Below, one piece after another: positions 24,904 to 33,796 of a stretch of DNA of 36,174 nt. The position numbers were made by a program, and so were the translations under genes. This stretch comes from Bacteroidota bacterium. Its GTDB lineage: Bacteria > Bacteroidota > Bacteroidia > B-17B0 > Aurantibacillaceae. Position 1 is the first letter of the stretch; the number at the start of each line of letters is the position of its first letter. Under the pieces are notes generated by a model. That model did not search any database and had not been told where the DNA came from. It saw only the letters and a program-made list of their open reading frames with translations. The stretch is taken from contig CAUJCR010000036.1 in NCBI GenBank assembly GCA_963169355.1, positions 1-36,174 on the forward strand, in the 5' to 3' direction.

Positions 24904-25986
24904 TTGAATATTAAGGCTTTACATACTTGGATTACTCAATTACCTCATGAGCCTCTATTAATTGCTGGACCGTGCGGGGCAGAAACGCATGAACAGGTTT
25001 TGCAAACAGCCCTTGAACTCTCTAAAATTAAAAACATTAAAGTTTTTAGAGCTGGTATATGGAAACCACGTACTCGCCCTAATTCTTTCGAAGGAGTAGG
25101 TGAACAGGGCTTAGAATGGCTAAAAGAAGTAAAGGAACAGTACGGGTTTAAAACAACGGTAGAAGTAGCTAATGCACAACATACCGAGTTGGCATTAAAA
25201 CATGGCGTAGATATTTTATGGGTGGGTGCTCGCACAACTGGTAATCCGTTTAGTGTACAAGAAATTGCAGACGTTGTAAAAGGTACAGATATTCCTGTTT
25301 TCATAAAAAACCCTATTCATGCCGATTTGCAACTGTGGTTAGGTGCTATTGAACGTTTTTCTTTAGTTGGTATTTCAAAAATAGCGGCCATACATCGTGG
25401 TTTTCATTATAGTGGTAAAACAGAATACAGAAATAAACCTTTATGGGAAATTGCTATTGAACTTAAAACAATACTTCCTGAATTGCCCATTATTTGCGAC
25501 CCAAGTCATATTGCAGGTAAGCGCGAATTAATTTTTGATGTAGCCCAAAAAGCCCTCGATTTGGGTATGAATGGATTAATGATAGAGTCGCATATTAATC
25601 CTGCAAATGCATTGAGCGACGCCCAACAACAATTATTACCCAACGATTTACAAGCGCTTTTAAGTCAGTTAGTTTATCGTCAAACAAATGTCCAAGACAA
25701 AGCCTGTACCGATAAACTCACGCAGTTTAGAAATATGATTGATGCGGTAGATGATGAGTTAATGAATGTACTAAAAAAGAGAATGCAAATAAATGAACAA
25801 ATCGGCACCTATAAAAAAGAACAACACATTATCATTTTTCAGTTAGAACGTTGGCAAGAAATTATTCGTACCCGCCAACAGTGGGCTAAACAATTGGGAT
25901 TGCCAAATGAGTACATCGAAAAAATTTGTCAGTTATTGCATGAAGAATCTATTCGAATTCAAACAGAAGTGATGAATAAAAAATAA
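24904..25986 (+). CDS. Bifunctional DAHP synthase / chorismate mutase
   Basis: 360 residues. Residues 1-255 are a KDO8P-synthase-like (AroA I-beta) 3-deoxy-7-phosphoheptulonate synthase: LIAGPCGAETHEQ, FRAGIWKPRTRPNSFEG, WVGARTTGNPF, VFIKNPIHADL, IAAIHRGF, ICDPSHIAGKRELI. Residues about 265-350 are an AroQ chorismate mutase (RNMIDAVDDELMNVLKKRM, INEQIGTYKKE, later LPNEYIEKICQLLHEESI). The first and a later step of aromatic synthesis are thus in one chain, where the mutase domain often gives feedback control by prephenate. The start must be the TTG at 24904, right after the asd stop; no nearby ATG exists and the sequence from there matches the family N terminus. Confidence 0.93.
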   Translation: MNIKALHTWITQLPHEPLLIAGPCGAETHEQVLQTALELSKIKNIKVFRAGIWKPRTRPNSFEGVGEQGLEWLKEVKEQYGFKTTVEVANAQHTELALKHGVDILWVGARTTGNPFSVQEIADVVKGTDIPVFIKNPIHADLQLWLGAIERFSLVGISKIAAIHRGFHYSGKTEYRNKPLWEIAIELKTILPELPIICDPSHIAGKRELIFDVAQKALDLGMNGLMIESHINPANALSDAQQQLLPNDLQALLSQLVYRQTNVQDKACTDKLTQFRNMIDAVDDELMNVLKKRMQINEQIGTYKKEQHIIIFQLERWQEIIRTRQQWAKQLGLPNEYIEKICQLLHEESIRIQTEVMNKK

Positions 25987-25987
25987 A

Positions 25988-26692
25988 TTATTCTTCACGA
26001 TTATTTCCTAAGAATCTCCAGATGTAATAAGCCAACGTGGCAATAGATGCTAAAGCTGAAACAAAGTAAGTGTATGCTGCCCATTTTAAGGCATCTTTAG
26101 CGTGTTCGTGTTCTTCTCCTCGAGTAATTTGAGCTGAGTTGAGCCAAGCTAAAGCTCTTTGACTAGCATCTACCTCTACGGGCAAAGTAACAACACTAAA
26201 CAAAGTGATAATGCCTTGTAGAACAATGAAAATAATTAGCATTGTATTGGTAAGTGCGGGCATCATAAATGCTACTAAGGCTAAACCAATGGTTAAAAAA
26301 TTCATAATACTTGAACTGATTTGAACCTCAGGTACCATTTTACTACGCATAGTTAACCATTGATAAGCGGTAGCGTGTTGCACAGCATGACCACACTCGT
26401 GCGCTGCTACTGCTGCTGCTGCCACGTGCTGACCGTGATACACATCAGTACTTAGGTTTACTGTTTTATTAACTGGGTTATAATGGTCAGTTAATTGTCC
26501 TTCTACAGAAACTACATTTACATCGTAAATGCCATTATCTCGTAACATTTTTTGTGCAACTTCTTTGCCGCTAAGTCCACTACTTAGTCTTTCTTGAGAG
26601 TAATGTGCAAACTTTGATTTTAAACGACTGCTTACAAGCATACCAATGCCCATAAACACTAAACTGATAACTAAAAGAATTGGATCAAACAT
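25988..26692 (-). CDS. Membrane zinc metallopeptidase, YugP type
   Basis: 234 residues. An N-terminal membrane helix (1-22), then a catalytic core with NKTVNLSTDVYHGQHVAAAA and the zincin motif AAHECGHAVQH (97-106; His98, Glu99, His102), two hydrophobic helices around residues 130-165, a VTLPVEVDASQRALAWL segment holding the probable third ligand, and a C-terminal helix. This is the PF04298 (Zn_peptidase_2) layout, an inner-membrane protease of unknown substrate. It is transcribed alone or as the end of the minus-strand run, 93 bases after the GT-C gene, with its own -7 box at 26746-26753. It ends two bases after the convergent DAHP synthase gene. Confidence 0.92.
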   Translation of the reverse strand: MFDPILLVISLVFMGIGMLVSSRLKSKFAHYSQERLSSGLSGKEVAQKMLRDNGIYDVNVVSVEGQLTDHYNPVNKTVNLSTDVYHGQHVAAAAVAAHECGHAVQHATAYQWLTMRSKMVPEVQISSSIMNFLTIGLALVAFMMPALTNTMLIIFIVLQGIITLFSVVTLPVEVDASQRALAWLNSAQITRGEEHEHAKDALKWAAYTYFVSALASIATLAYYIWRFLGNNREE

Positions 26693-26745
26693 AGTTTTAT
26701 TTTTTAAGCTTAAGAGGCAATTTATATACCACTCTCATTTTACGA

Positions 26746-26753
26746 CAAAAATA
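26746..26753 (-). promoter_or_regulatory. Candidate -7 box for the Zn peptidase gene
   Basis: TATTTTTG on the minus strand, a full match to TAnnTTTG, about 54 bases before the ATG. The nearest TTTG upstream is 25 bases away, a little too far for a standard -33. Confidence 0.45.
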
Positions 26754-26785
26754 CCTGTTCTAATATTTAATTTTATGACAAAAGG

Positions 26786-28435
26786 TTACTTTTTAAGACG
26801 TTTTAAGAATTTTTCTGCTTTTGGATTTCCTAAGGCTTTAGCTTTGTTAAGCATTTCAAAAGCCTCTGATGGGTGTTTGGTGTTGAAATAACAAACGCCA
26901 AGGTTATATACAACATCTGCATTATTAGGAGAAATATCAAAAGCTTTTTTAAAATATTTTAAAGCAGAATCGCCATTTTGTTTTTGTATATAACATATCC
27001 CTAAATTACTGAAGGCTTCGGTATATGTTGTATCTATTTTAATAGCTGATTTTAAATAATGAATGGCTGAATCTGTTTGTTGAGTTTGGCTTAAAGCCCA
27101 TGCGTAATTATTAAGATACATCGCGTTTGAAGCATGGAGATAAACTGCTTTTTGTAATAAAGGTAAAGAGCGATGAAAGTTTTGTTCTGTATTGTAATGA
27201 TAACCTAAGTTGTTTAAAGCTAAGTGATTCTTTGGATTCATTTTTAATTCGTGTTCAAATAAACTGACGGTGTCTCTCCATACTTTGCTTTGTTTGATGC
27301 ACATAGGGATAAACGCAATAAGATAGGTTATACAAATTAATCTAAATACTTTTTCAGATGCTTTTATGTATATCAAAATGTGATAGATAATAATAACTGG
27401 AAAAATAATAGAAATGTAAAAATAGCGTTCGTTAACATAAGAGTGGGTGTTTGGAACTATTTGTAGAATAGGCGCTAGAAATATAATCCAACTAACGAAT
27501 AAAAATAGTAGAATGCTCTTTTTTTGTTTTATGCCAAAATAATAGAGTACGCAGCAAATAGCTAAAAAACCTATTGCGTAAGCAATAATAGAAGAATCCT
27601 GAAATACATCTGATGATGATGGAAAGAAATAAATAAGTTGTTGTTGAATAGGAAAAAATGGTTTAATGAAATAAAAACCTAGTTGGCTGAGCAGTAAAAA
27701 ACCTCTTTCTCCTAAAGAATAATTTATGGTTGATACTTGAGCAGTGTTTCCTTCTATAAATACCATCGAGATGATAGATATAGTAATTGATACAATGATA
27801 AATGGGATAAGCAAACTAATTTTTTTAAAGTTAAATTTTTGATGGCGATAAACTAAGTATATAATGGCGATTATAGGAAAACTGATGGCCATTGGTTTAG
27901 ATAAACAAGCGCAAACGAAAAACAGAAAACAAAGTATGCTACTTTTTGTTTTTAGGTTATTTTGATAATTTAGAAATTGTATGCCAGCCAAAAAATAAAA
28001 CATGGTATAAAGCACATCTTTGCGCTCAGTACTCCAGCATACACTCTCAGTTACCAACGGATTTAGCAAAAAGAAAATTAGGATAAGGTAAATTAATAGC
28101 TCGTTTTTTATTGATAACTTTAGTAGAATGTTTAGTAATAATAGCGTATTAAAGATGTGTAGTAACAGATTAACAAGATGGGTTATGTGGGCATTTTCTC
28201 CAAATAGAGTATGCTCAATCATATAACTTAAAAATGTAAAAGGGATATATAAATCAATCGTTTTGTTCAAAAAAACGTGCCGTATATTATTCCACGAAAG
28301 TTCAGCAATGTGTTGATTGTTTATAATGTAATCAGGATCATCATAATTCACATAGCCAGCGCTTAAAACAGGGTAAAACGCTATAATTCCTAAAATAATG
28401 ATAATAATGGATAAATGTTTTTTATGAAGTAACAT
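26786..28435 (-). CDS. GT-C glycosyltransferase-like membrane protein with TPRs (TMTC-like)
   Basis: 549 residues. About ten membrane helices fill residues 1-390. The first loop carries NYDDPDYIINNQHI, the acidic catalytic-type loop of GT-C enzymes, and later comes LNPLVTESVCWSTERKDVLY, a signature shared with eukaryotic TMTC O-mannosyltransferases. The C-terminal 150 residues are four TPRs (NPKNHLALNNLGYHYNTEQN, NAMYLNNYAWALSQTQQ, TEAFSNLGICYIQKQNGDSA, ADVVYNLGVCYFNTKHPSEA). It probably moves a sugar from a lipid carrier to exported protein or glycan; donor and acceptor are unknown. It starts 7 bases after the SpoIIE-type phosphatase gene, so both are on one transcript. Confidence 0.85.
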   Translation of the reverse strand: MLLHKKHLSIIIIILGIIAFYPVLSAGYVNYDDPDYIINNQHIAELSWNNIRHVFLNKTIDLYIPFTFLSYMIEHTLFGENAHITHLVNLLLHIFNTLLLLNILLKLSIKNELLIYLILIFFLLNPLVTESVCWSTERKDVLYTMFYFLAGIQFLNYQNNLKTKSSILCFLFFVCACLSKPMAISFPIIAIIYLVYRHQKFNFKKISLLIPFIIVSITISIISMVFIEGNTAQVSTINYSLGERGFLLLSQLGFYFIKPFFPIQQQLIYFFPSSSDVFQDSSIIAYAIGFLAICCVLYYFGIKQKKSILLFLFVSWIIFLAPILQIVPNTHSYVNERYFYISIIFPVIIIYHILIYIKASEKVFRLICITYLIAFIPMCIKQSKVWRDTVSLFEHELKMNPKNHLALNNLGYHYNTEQNFHRSLPLLQKAVYLHASNAMYLNNYAWALSQTQQTDSAIHYLKSAIKIDTTYTEAFSNLGICYIQKQNGDSALKYFKKAFDISPNNADVVYNLGVCYFNTKHPSEAFEMLNKAKALGNPKAEKFLKRLKK

Positions 28436-28442
28436 ATTAAAT

Positions 28443-30527
28443 TTAAGAAACTCTCACTCCTATCACCGTTACATCATCTACTTGTTCTACGTCTTTTTTC
28501 CAATTAGCAAAGGTGGTTTCAAGTAGTTGTTTTTGCTCGTGCATTGGTAAATGAGCGTTAGTAGCTAATAACTCACGCAACTTTTTACTCATAAACTTTT
28601 TGCCCCTTTCTCCACCAAATTGGTCAGGAAAGCCATCGGTTAAAGTGTAAATAACATCACCTTTTTGTAATTGTATTTCGTGTAAGGTAAACGGAATGTC
28701 TTGTTTATCGTGTTTACCAACGGGCATTTTATCGGGTTTTATTTCTATAACTTCATTGTGTGGGCTGAGCGAAGTCGAAGCCCGCACAATCCACACAGGA
28801 TTATTAGCAGCAGCAATTTGCAGCATATTATTTTCTTTATTAAACACCAGTAAACTGCAATCCATACCGTCTTTTCCACCTTCGGCACTGCCGTCTTTTT
28901 TTAATCTATCTATAATAATTGTACGTGTTTTATTTAAAATTAAATGCGGTGCAGTTTCTGTTTCAATAGATTTTTCAAGACTTGTAATGTTCAATAAACT
29001 CATAATAGCACCAGGAACACCATGACCAGTGCTATCTGCTGTGGCTAATATAAATTTGGGGCTTCGACTTCGCTCAGCCTCCAAATTTGCAGCCCAATAA
29101 AAATCACCACTTACTACACCCTTTGGCTTAAAAAACACAAAATACTCGTTTAAGTTGTCATCTAGCAATTCTTTTGTTGCAAGGAAGCTACGTTGGATAC
29201 GTTCTGCATAATTTATACTATCGGTTATTTCTTTGTGTTTTTCTTCGATTATCTTTTTTTGTGTTTGTGTTTCTTGTTCTTTAAGCTCTATAATTTGTTT
29301 TTGGTTGTTTGTTACTCTAAACCGGTTGTACATAAAAATTGAAAACACAATCACTAAGGCTAAACCAACATATAAAGCAAAACGTTGTGTTTTTTCTTGT
29401 TGCATCTTCACTTCAAATAATTGGCGTTCGTTAGCAATCTTAAGGCTATCGGCTACCGCTTGTTTTTCGTACTGATATTGTAAGTCTTTTTCGATAGAAG
29501 CTTTTCGGTTTGATTGACTTTTTAAAGAATCATTTGTTTGATTGTATAGTGCGTACATTTCAAATGCAGCCTTCCAATTGTTTGTTCTTTGATAAATCTT
29601 ACATAAGGTTTGACAACATGAAGATATAATAACAGAAAAGTTTAAACTTTTTGCGATTTCTAATCCTTTTAATCCATAGTCCTTTGCTTCTTTATAATTT
29701 GTTTGTAGATATAAGACTGCTGATATTTCTGAGTATATTGAGCATAAACCATGTTGGTTATTCATTTCTTTATTTATCTCGTTACATTTGTATAGATATT
29801 CTAATGCTTTGGTGTATTCTTTTTTTCTTGTATAAAGTTTACTGAGCATGGAAGAGATGTAAATTTCTCCTCGTTTCTCACCTGTTTCTTCCATTACTTT
29901 TAAACCATCTTTAAGGTATTGTATGGATTTAATAGTGTCTCCTTTTTGACTATAAACATCGCCAATTCCACCTAATGCATAGGCCATTCCTAATCTATCT
30001 TGTTTTTCAGGGCAGGTATTGCATATCTCAGATGACTTTTTAAAACTTTTTTCATAATATTCTAGTTCTTTATCATAAAGATTTTGGGTATGATACACTA
30101 CTGCTATATTAAAGAATAAGGATGAAATAACATCTCTATCGTTAATTTCTTCTTGCATCTTTAAAGATTGATGGTAATACTCTAAGGCTACTTTACTATT
30201 TCCTTTATTTTGATAAATTAATCCTAAATTGCTATATACAGCTGCTAATCTTTTTTTATAAAATAAATATAATGGATGGCTCTTACTTAATTTTGCAAGT
30301 TGTGATTCGCATATTCTTCTTAATTGTGAGTTATATTGTGGCAGTTCCTCTTCATTAATAATTTCTGTAAGAGCGCCTAATATCTTACATCGTGTGGTAT
30401 CTTCTTTTGCTTCAAGCAATGCTTGTTTAAGAGAATCTATCTCTGTATTATATTGAGCATATAAACGGCCTTGTAATAATAATACAATTAGTATGAAGAG
30501 GTGAGATATTTTTTTAACACAAAGCAT
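28443..30527 (-). CDS. TPR-containing PP2C/SpoIIE-type phosphatase
   Basis: 694 residues. A signal-anchor (1-25), a periplasmic sensor region of six or more TPRs (about 45-340), a membrane helix (FALYVGLALVIVFSIFMY, about 383-400), a coiled coil (410-440), then a SpoIIE/PP2C domain: GVVSGDFYWAA, ATADSTGHGVPGAIMSL, DGMDCSLLVFN, PVGKHDKQDIPFT and YTLTDGFPDQFGGERGKKF. The acidic metal residues are present. In Bacteroidota such proteins control anti-sigma/anti-anti-sigma or other phosphoprotein switches; the partner is unknown. Two palindromic repeats (28756-28789 and 29052-29088) are inserted in frame in the phosphatase domain, adding about ten residues each (around 480-491 and 579-590). The GT-C gene follows after 7 bases. 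Confidence 0.9.
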   Translation of the reverse strand: MLCVKKISHLFILIVLLLQGRLYAQYNTEIDSLKQALLEAKEDTTRCKILGALTEIINEEELPQYNSQLRRICESQLAKLSKSHPLYLFYKKRLAAVYSNLGLIYQNKGNSKVALEYYHQSLKMQEEINDRDVISSLFFNIAVVYHTQNLYDKELEYYEKSFKKSSEICNTCPEKQDRLGMAYALGGIGDVYSQKGDTIKSIQYLKDGLKVMEETGEKRGEIYISSMLSKLYTRKKEYTKALEYLYKCNEINKEMNNQHGLCSIYSEISAVLYLQTNYKEAKDYGLKGLEIAKSLNFSVIISSCCQTLCKIYQRTNNWKAAFEMYALYNQTNDSLKSQSNRKASIEKDLQYQYEKQAVADSLKIANERQLFEVKMQQEKTQRFALYVGLALVIVFSIFMYNRFRVTNNQKQIIELKEQETQTQKKIIEEKHKEITDSINYAERIQRSFLATKELLDDNLNEYFVFFKPKGVVSGDFYWAANLEAERSRSPKFILATADSTGHGVPGAIMSLLNITSLEKSIETETAPHLILNKTRTIIIDRLKKDGSAEGGKDGMDCSLLVFNKENNMLQIAAANNPVWIVRASTSLSPHNEVIEIKPDKMPVGKHDKQDIPFTLHEIQLQKGDVIYTLTDGFPDQFGGERGKKFMSKKLRELLATNAHLPMHEQKQLLETTFANWKKDVEQVDDVTVIGVRVS
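28756..28789. repeat. Palindromic repeat insertion A in the phosphatase gene
   Basis: The core, read on the minus strand, is GGCTTCGACTTCGCTCAGCC, in opposite orientation to insertion B. The flanks ATTGTG and CACAAT extend the hairpin. It encodes an extra loop containing ASTSLSP between VWIVR and EVIEIKPDKM, where relatives are shorter. Confidence 0.75.
29052..29088. repeat. Palindromic repeat insertion B in the phosphatase gene
   Basis: On the plus strand, GGCTTCGACTTCGCTCAGCC, flanked by AAATTTGG and CCAAATTT that pair as extra stem. It encodes EAERSRSP between FYWAAN and KFILATADS, right next to the metal-binding region, where the family normally runs on with a short charged link. Confidence 0.78.
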
Positions 30528-30559
30528 TACCTAAAACTAAGGTAACAAAAAATATTAAA

Positions 30560-31189
30560 TTAGATGGCTTCGTTTACTACTTCTTTTATAGCATCGGGCA
30601 GATGTTGTTTTAAGATTTTTTCGACACCTTGTTTAAGAGTGGTTTTGCCACTCGGACATCCGCTACATGCGCCACGCATTTGCACGGTAACTATGCCATC
30701 TTTATAATCTTTAAATGTAATTAGCCCACCATCGTTAGATACGGCAGGTCTTACATGTTTATCTAATAACTCTATAATTTTAGCCTCAATTTCGCTTTGT
30801 GGTGCTTGATGTTGAGTATTTATTACTTTAGTTTCAGTAAATGAATTATCAATTGATACTTGTTGTTCGGGTAGGGCCGTAATAATTAGGTTTCCAGCAT
30901 TCAAATATTCGGTTATAAACACACGTAATTCAAGGGTAATATCGTTCCAATCGGCTTCATCAGTTTTAGTAACAGTAATATAGTTAGAGGCAATAAAGAT
31001 ATTTTTTACAAAACCTAATTCAAATAATCTTTTAGCAATGGGTGCTGTTGTTGTTTCGTTAATGTTGGAATACTCCGCCGTGGCTCCTTTCTCGTTAATT
31101 AAAAGTTTATTCGCCACAAATTTCATCGAGGCTGGATTTGGCGTGGCTTCAATATACACAGTGTATTGAATAGTAGAGGTGTTTTCCAT
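30560..31189 (-). CDS. Nfu-type iron-sulfur cluster carrier
   Basis: 209 residues. An N-terminal Nfu domain (about 8-100; IEATPNPASMKFVANKLL, RLFELGFVKNIFIASNYITV) and a C-terminal NifU-like domain (133-209) with VRPAVSNDGGLITF and the cluster-binding CSGCPS (Cys175, Cys178). Dimers hold a 4Fe-4S cluster between these Cys pairs and deliver it to target proteins. This is the mitochondrial Nfu1/bacterial NfuA-like layout without the degenerate A-type domain of E. coli NfuA. It stands alone on the minus strand, divergent from asnS, with a full -7 box at 31208-31215. It would work downstream of SufS (13371-14597), though the genes are not linked. Confidence 0.93.
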   Translation of the reverse strand: MENTSTIQYTVYIEATPNPASMKFVANKLLINEKGATAEYSNINETTTAPIAKRLFELGFVKNIFIASNYITVTKTDEADWNDITLELRVFITEYLNAGNLIITALPEQQVSIDNSFTETKVINTQHQAPQSEIEAKIIELLDKHVRPAVSNDGGLITFKDYKDGIVTVQMRGACSGCPSGKTTLKQGVEKILKQHLPDAIKEVVNEAI

Positions 31190-31207
31190 TATCTCAGTTT
31201 TAGGCTA

Positions 31208-31215
31208 CAAAGATA
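31208..31215 (-). promoter_or_regulatory. -7 box for the nfu gene
   Basis: TATCTTTG on the minus strand matches TAnnTTTG fully and lies about 20 bases before the ATG at 31189. On the opposite strand, TACCTTCA (31241-31248) is a weaker candidate for asnS. Confidence 0.5.
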
Positions 31216-31270
31216 TACATAAAATTATTTAAAAATTAATTACCTTCACGCTCTGTAAAAAAATAAAAGT

Positions 31271-32725
31271 ATGATGATAACGCGCACAAAAATTAAAGAT
31301 GTATTAAAGGGCGAATTAATTAATCAATCGGTAAACATTAAGGGATGGGTACGAACATTTCGTAACAATTCATTTATTGCTATGAATGATGGGTCTTGTA
31401 TCAATAATATTCAAGCTGTGGTGAATTACGAACACACTAATCCCGAAATTTTAAAGCGCATTACCCCAGGAGCTTGTTTAAGTGTAACTGGTAAATTAAT
31501 TGCCTCTCAAGGTAAAGGTCAATCTGTTGAAATTGTAGTTGAACAAATTGAGATTTATGGCGATGCAGAGTCGGATGTTACTAAACCAAATTCTTATCCG
31601 CTACAACCAAAGGCTCATTCATTAGAGTATTTACGCGAGATAGCTCATTTGCGTTTTCGTACCAATACCTTTGGTGCTGTTTTTCGTGTGCGCCATACCT
31701 TAGCGTATGCTATACATAAATTTTTTAACGATAAAGGGTTTGTATATCTACACACGCCTATAATTACTAGCAGTGATGCTGAGGGTGCTGGAGAAATGTT
31801 TAGAGTAACTACTTTAGACATGAAAAATGTACCTTTAACAGACAGTGGTGATATTGATTTTAAACAAGATTTTTTCGGAAAGTCAACTAATCTCACAGTT
31901 TCAGGTCAGTTAGAGGGCGAACTAGGCGCTATGGCTTTTAGCGATATTTATACATTTGGTCCAACCTTTCGTGCAGAAAATTCAAACACGGCTCGTCATT
32001 TAGCTGAGTTTTGGATGATAGAACCAGAAATGGCTTTTTACGACTTAAATGATAACATGGCATTAGCCGAACAAATGCTGAAATATGTTATTAATTATGC
32101 TTTAGAACATAACAGGGCGGATATTGAATTTTTATCTCAACGCTTATTAGATGAAGAAAAACAAAAACCACAAAACGAACGCAGTGAGTTGAGTTTAATT
32201 GAAAAGCTAGATTTCTGTTTAAAGAACGATTTCGCAAGAATTACATATACCGAGGCAATTGAAATTTTACGAGAGTCTAATCATAATAAGAAGAAGAAAT
32301 TTCAATATTTAATCGAGGGTTGGGGATCTGATTTGCAAAGTGAGCATGAACGCTATTTAGTTGAAAAGCATTTTAAAAAACCAGTTATATTAACTAATTA
32401 TCCTAAAGACATTAAGTCGTTCTACATGCGCATGAATGATGATGGAAAAACGGTAGCAGCTATGGATATCTTATTTCCAGGAATTGGAGAAATTATTGGT
32501 GGTTCGCAAAGAGAAGAACGTTTAGAAAAGTTAGAATCTCGCATGAAAGAAATGCACATTCCTATTGAGGAGATGAGCTGGTATTTAGATACTCGTCGTT
32601 TTGGAACCTGCCCACACGCTGGATTTGGTTTGGGATTTGAACGCTTAGTATTGTTTGTTACTGGTATGACTAACATTCGTGATGTTATTGCATTTCCAAG
32701 AACTCCCAACAATTGTGAGTTTTAA
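31271..32725 (+). CDS. asnS: Asparaginyl-tRNA synthetase
   Basis: 484 residues, class II synthetase that charges tRNA-Asn. The N-terminal OB-fold anticodon domain (about 18-105; [20 protein letters not shown]) is followed by the catalytic core: motif 1 around [20 protein letters not shown], motif 2 in [21 protein letters not shown], and motif 3 in [18 protein letters not shown] near the C terminus. The MEMAF-type discrimination loop and the C-terminal [10 protein letters not shown] support Asn rather than Asp. It meets the aroB gene head-on, 3 bases apart. The ATG at 31271 is followed by a second Met; either could start. Confidence 0.96.
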   Translation: MMITRTKIKDVLKGELINQSVNIKGWVRTFRNNSFIAMNDGSCINNIQAVVNYEHTNPEILKRITPGACLSVTGKLIASQGKGQSVEIVVEQIEIYGDAESDVTKPNSYPLQPKAHSLEYLREIAHLRFRTNTFGAVFRVRHTLAYAIHKFFNDKGFVYLHTPIITSSDAEGAGEMFRVTTLDMKNVPLTDSGDIDFKQDFFGKSTNLTVSGQLEGELGAMAFSDIYTFGPTFRAENSNTARHLAEFWMIEPEMAFYDLNDNMALAEQMLKYVINYALEHNRADIEFLSQRLLDEEKQKPQNERSELSLIEKLDFCLKNDFARITYTEAIEILRESNHNKKKKFQYLIEGWGSDLQSEHERYLVEKHFKKPVILTNYPKDIKSFYMRMNDDGKTVAAMDILFPGIGEIIGGSQREERLEKLESRMKEMHIPIEEMSWYLDTRRFGTCPHAGFGLGFERLVLFVTGMTNIRDVIAFPRTPNNCEF

Positions 32726-32728
32726 AAA

Positions 32729-33796
32729 TTATTTTAGTTTGATATAAGCATCAATAGCTTCCTCTACTAAGGTTATTGCTACGCCATTATAAAGCTGGAA
32801 TTTACCAACTGGTTTTGGTAAAGAGAAACAAAGTGTACCCGCTTCATTTTTCTTGTCATGAGTTATAAAGTGTAAAACACTTTGTTTTGTTTTTTTAGAG
32901 ATGGTAATAGGTTTAAATAATCGTTTCAGGTAATCTTGAATTTCAGTTTTTTCTTTTACAGAGATTAATTTTAGAGCGTGAGCAATCATACTTTCCATAT
33001 ACATTCCAGCAATTACAGCCTCGCCATGTAGTATGTCTTTTTGTTGTTGAATAAGAGCGCTTTCAAGCGCATGACCTATGCTATGCCCAAAGTTTAACGA
33101 CTTACGAAGATGTTGTTCGTAAAAATCTGTAAGCACTACCTTGTTTTTTAATTGAATGGCCTTTGTAATAATTTCTTCTGTATAAAATTCATCTATCTGT
33201 TTTAGTTTCTTGAGTTTACTCCAAAATACTTTGTCGGCTATTAAAGCAATTTTAATAACCTCTGCATATCCATTTTTTATTTGTCTTGCATCTAATGTTT
33301 TTAAAAATTCGGGATTAATATAAATAGCTTGCGGATTTTGTGTGCTTCCAATATGGTTTTTAATGCCTTCAAAATCAATTCCTGTTTTTCCTCCCACACT
33401 TGCATCTACCATTGCTAAGAGCGTTGTAGGAATATTTATAAAATCAATCCCTCGTTTAAATGTAGAAGCTACAAAGCCGCCCAAATCAGTAACAACGCCT
33501 CCTCCTAAGTTAATAATTAAACTTTTTCTATCAGCTCCTATATCGGTTAATGCGCCCCACACCTGCATGCAAGTGTTGATGTTTTTTTTGTCTTCACCGC
33601 TTTCAAGTTCTATAATTTCTGCTTCATGTAATTTAGGACAATGAAATAATAGAGTTGGCAAACATTTTTCTAAGGTATGTTCGTCACATATAATAATGTA
33701 TTTCGAGTAGTTTTTTTTAGTAATAAAACGATGTAATGAGGGCAAGCTGTTATCCCCAATAACGATAGAGTATGTGTTAGATTTAATAGTAGCCAT
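32729..33796 (-). CDS. aroB: 3-dehydroquinate synthase
   Basis: 355 residues. It converts DAHP to 3-dehydroquinate, step two of the shikimate pathway, using NAD and a divalent metal. NAD loop LINLGGGVVTDLGGFVASTF (about 94-113), DASVGGKTGID (131-141), the metal ligands Glu in NGYAEVIKIAL and His in RKSLNFGHSIGHALES, and LHGEAVIAGM are all seen. The first-step enzyme is encoded elsewhere in this window (24904-25986). Its ATG directly follows the TAA of the multiheme cytochrome gene with no gap, so the two are translationally coupled although functionally unrelated. Confidence 0.96.
   Translation of the reverse strand: MATIKSNTYSIVIGDNSLPSLHRFITKKNYSKYIIICDEHTLEKCLPTLLFHCPKLHEAEIIELESGEDKKNINTCMQVWGALTDIGADRKSLIINLGGGVVTDLGGFVASTFKRGIDFINIPTTLLAMVDASVGGKTGIDFEGIKNHIGSTQNPQAIYINPEFLKTLDARQIKNGYAEVIKIALIADKVFWSKLKKLKQIDEFYTEEIITKAIQLKNKVVLTDFYEQHLRKSLNFGHSIGHALESALIQQQKDILHGEAVIAGMYMESMIAHALKLISVKEKTEIQDYLKRLFKPITISKKTKQSVLHFITHDKKNEAGTLCFSLPKPVGKFQLYNGVAITLVEEAIDAYIKLK

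Noticed and set aside
33342..33644. Plus-strand frame inside aroB
   Set aside because: Antisense to the NAD-binding and metal region of aroB; Ser/Pro-rich shadow product.
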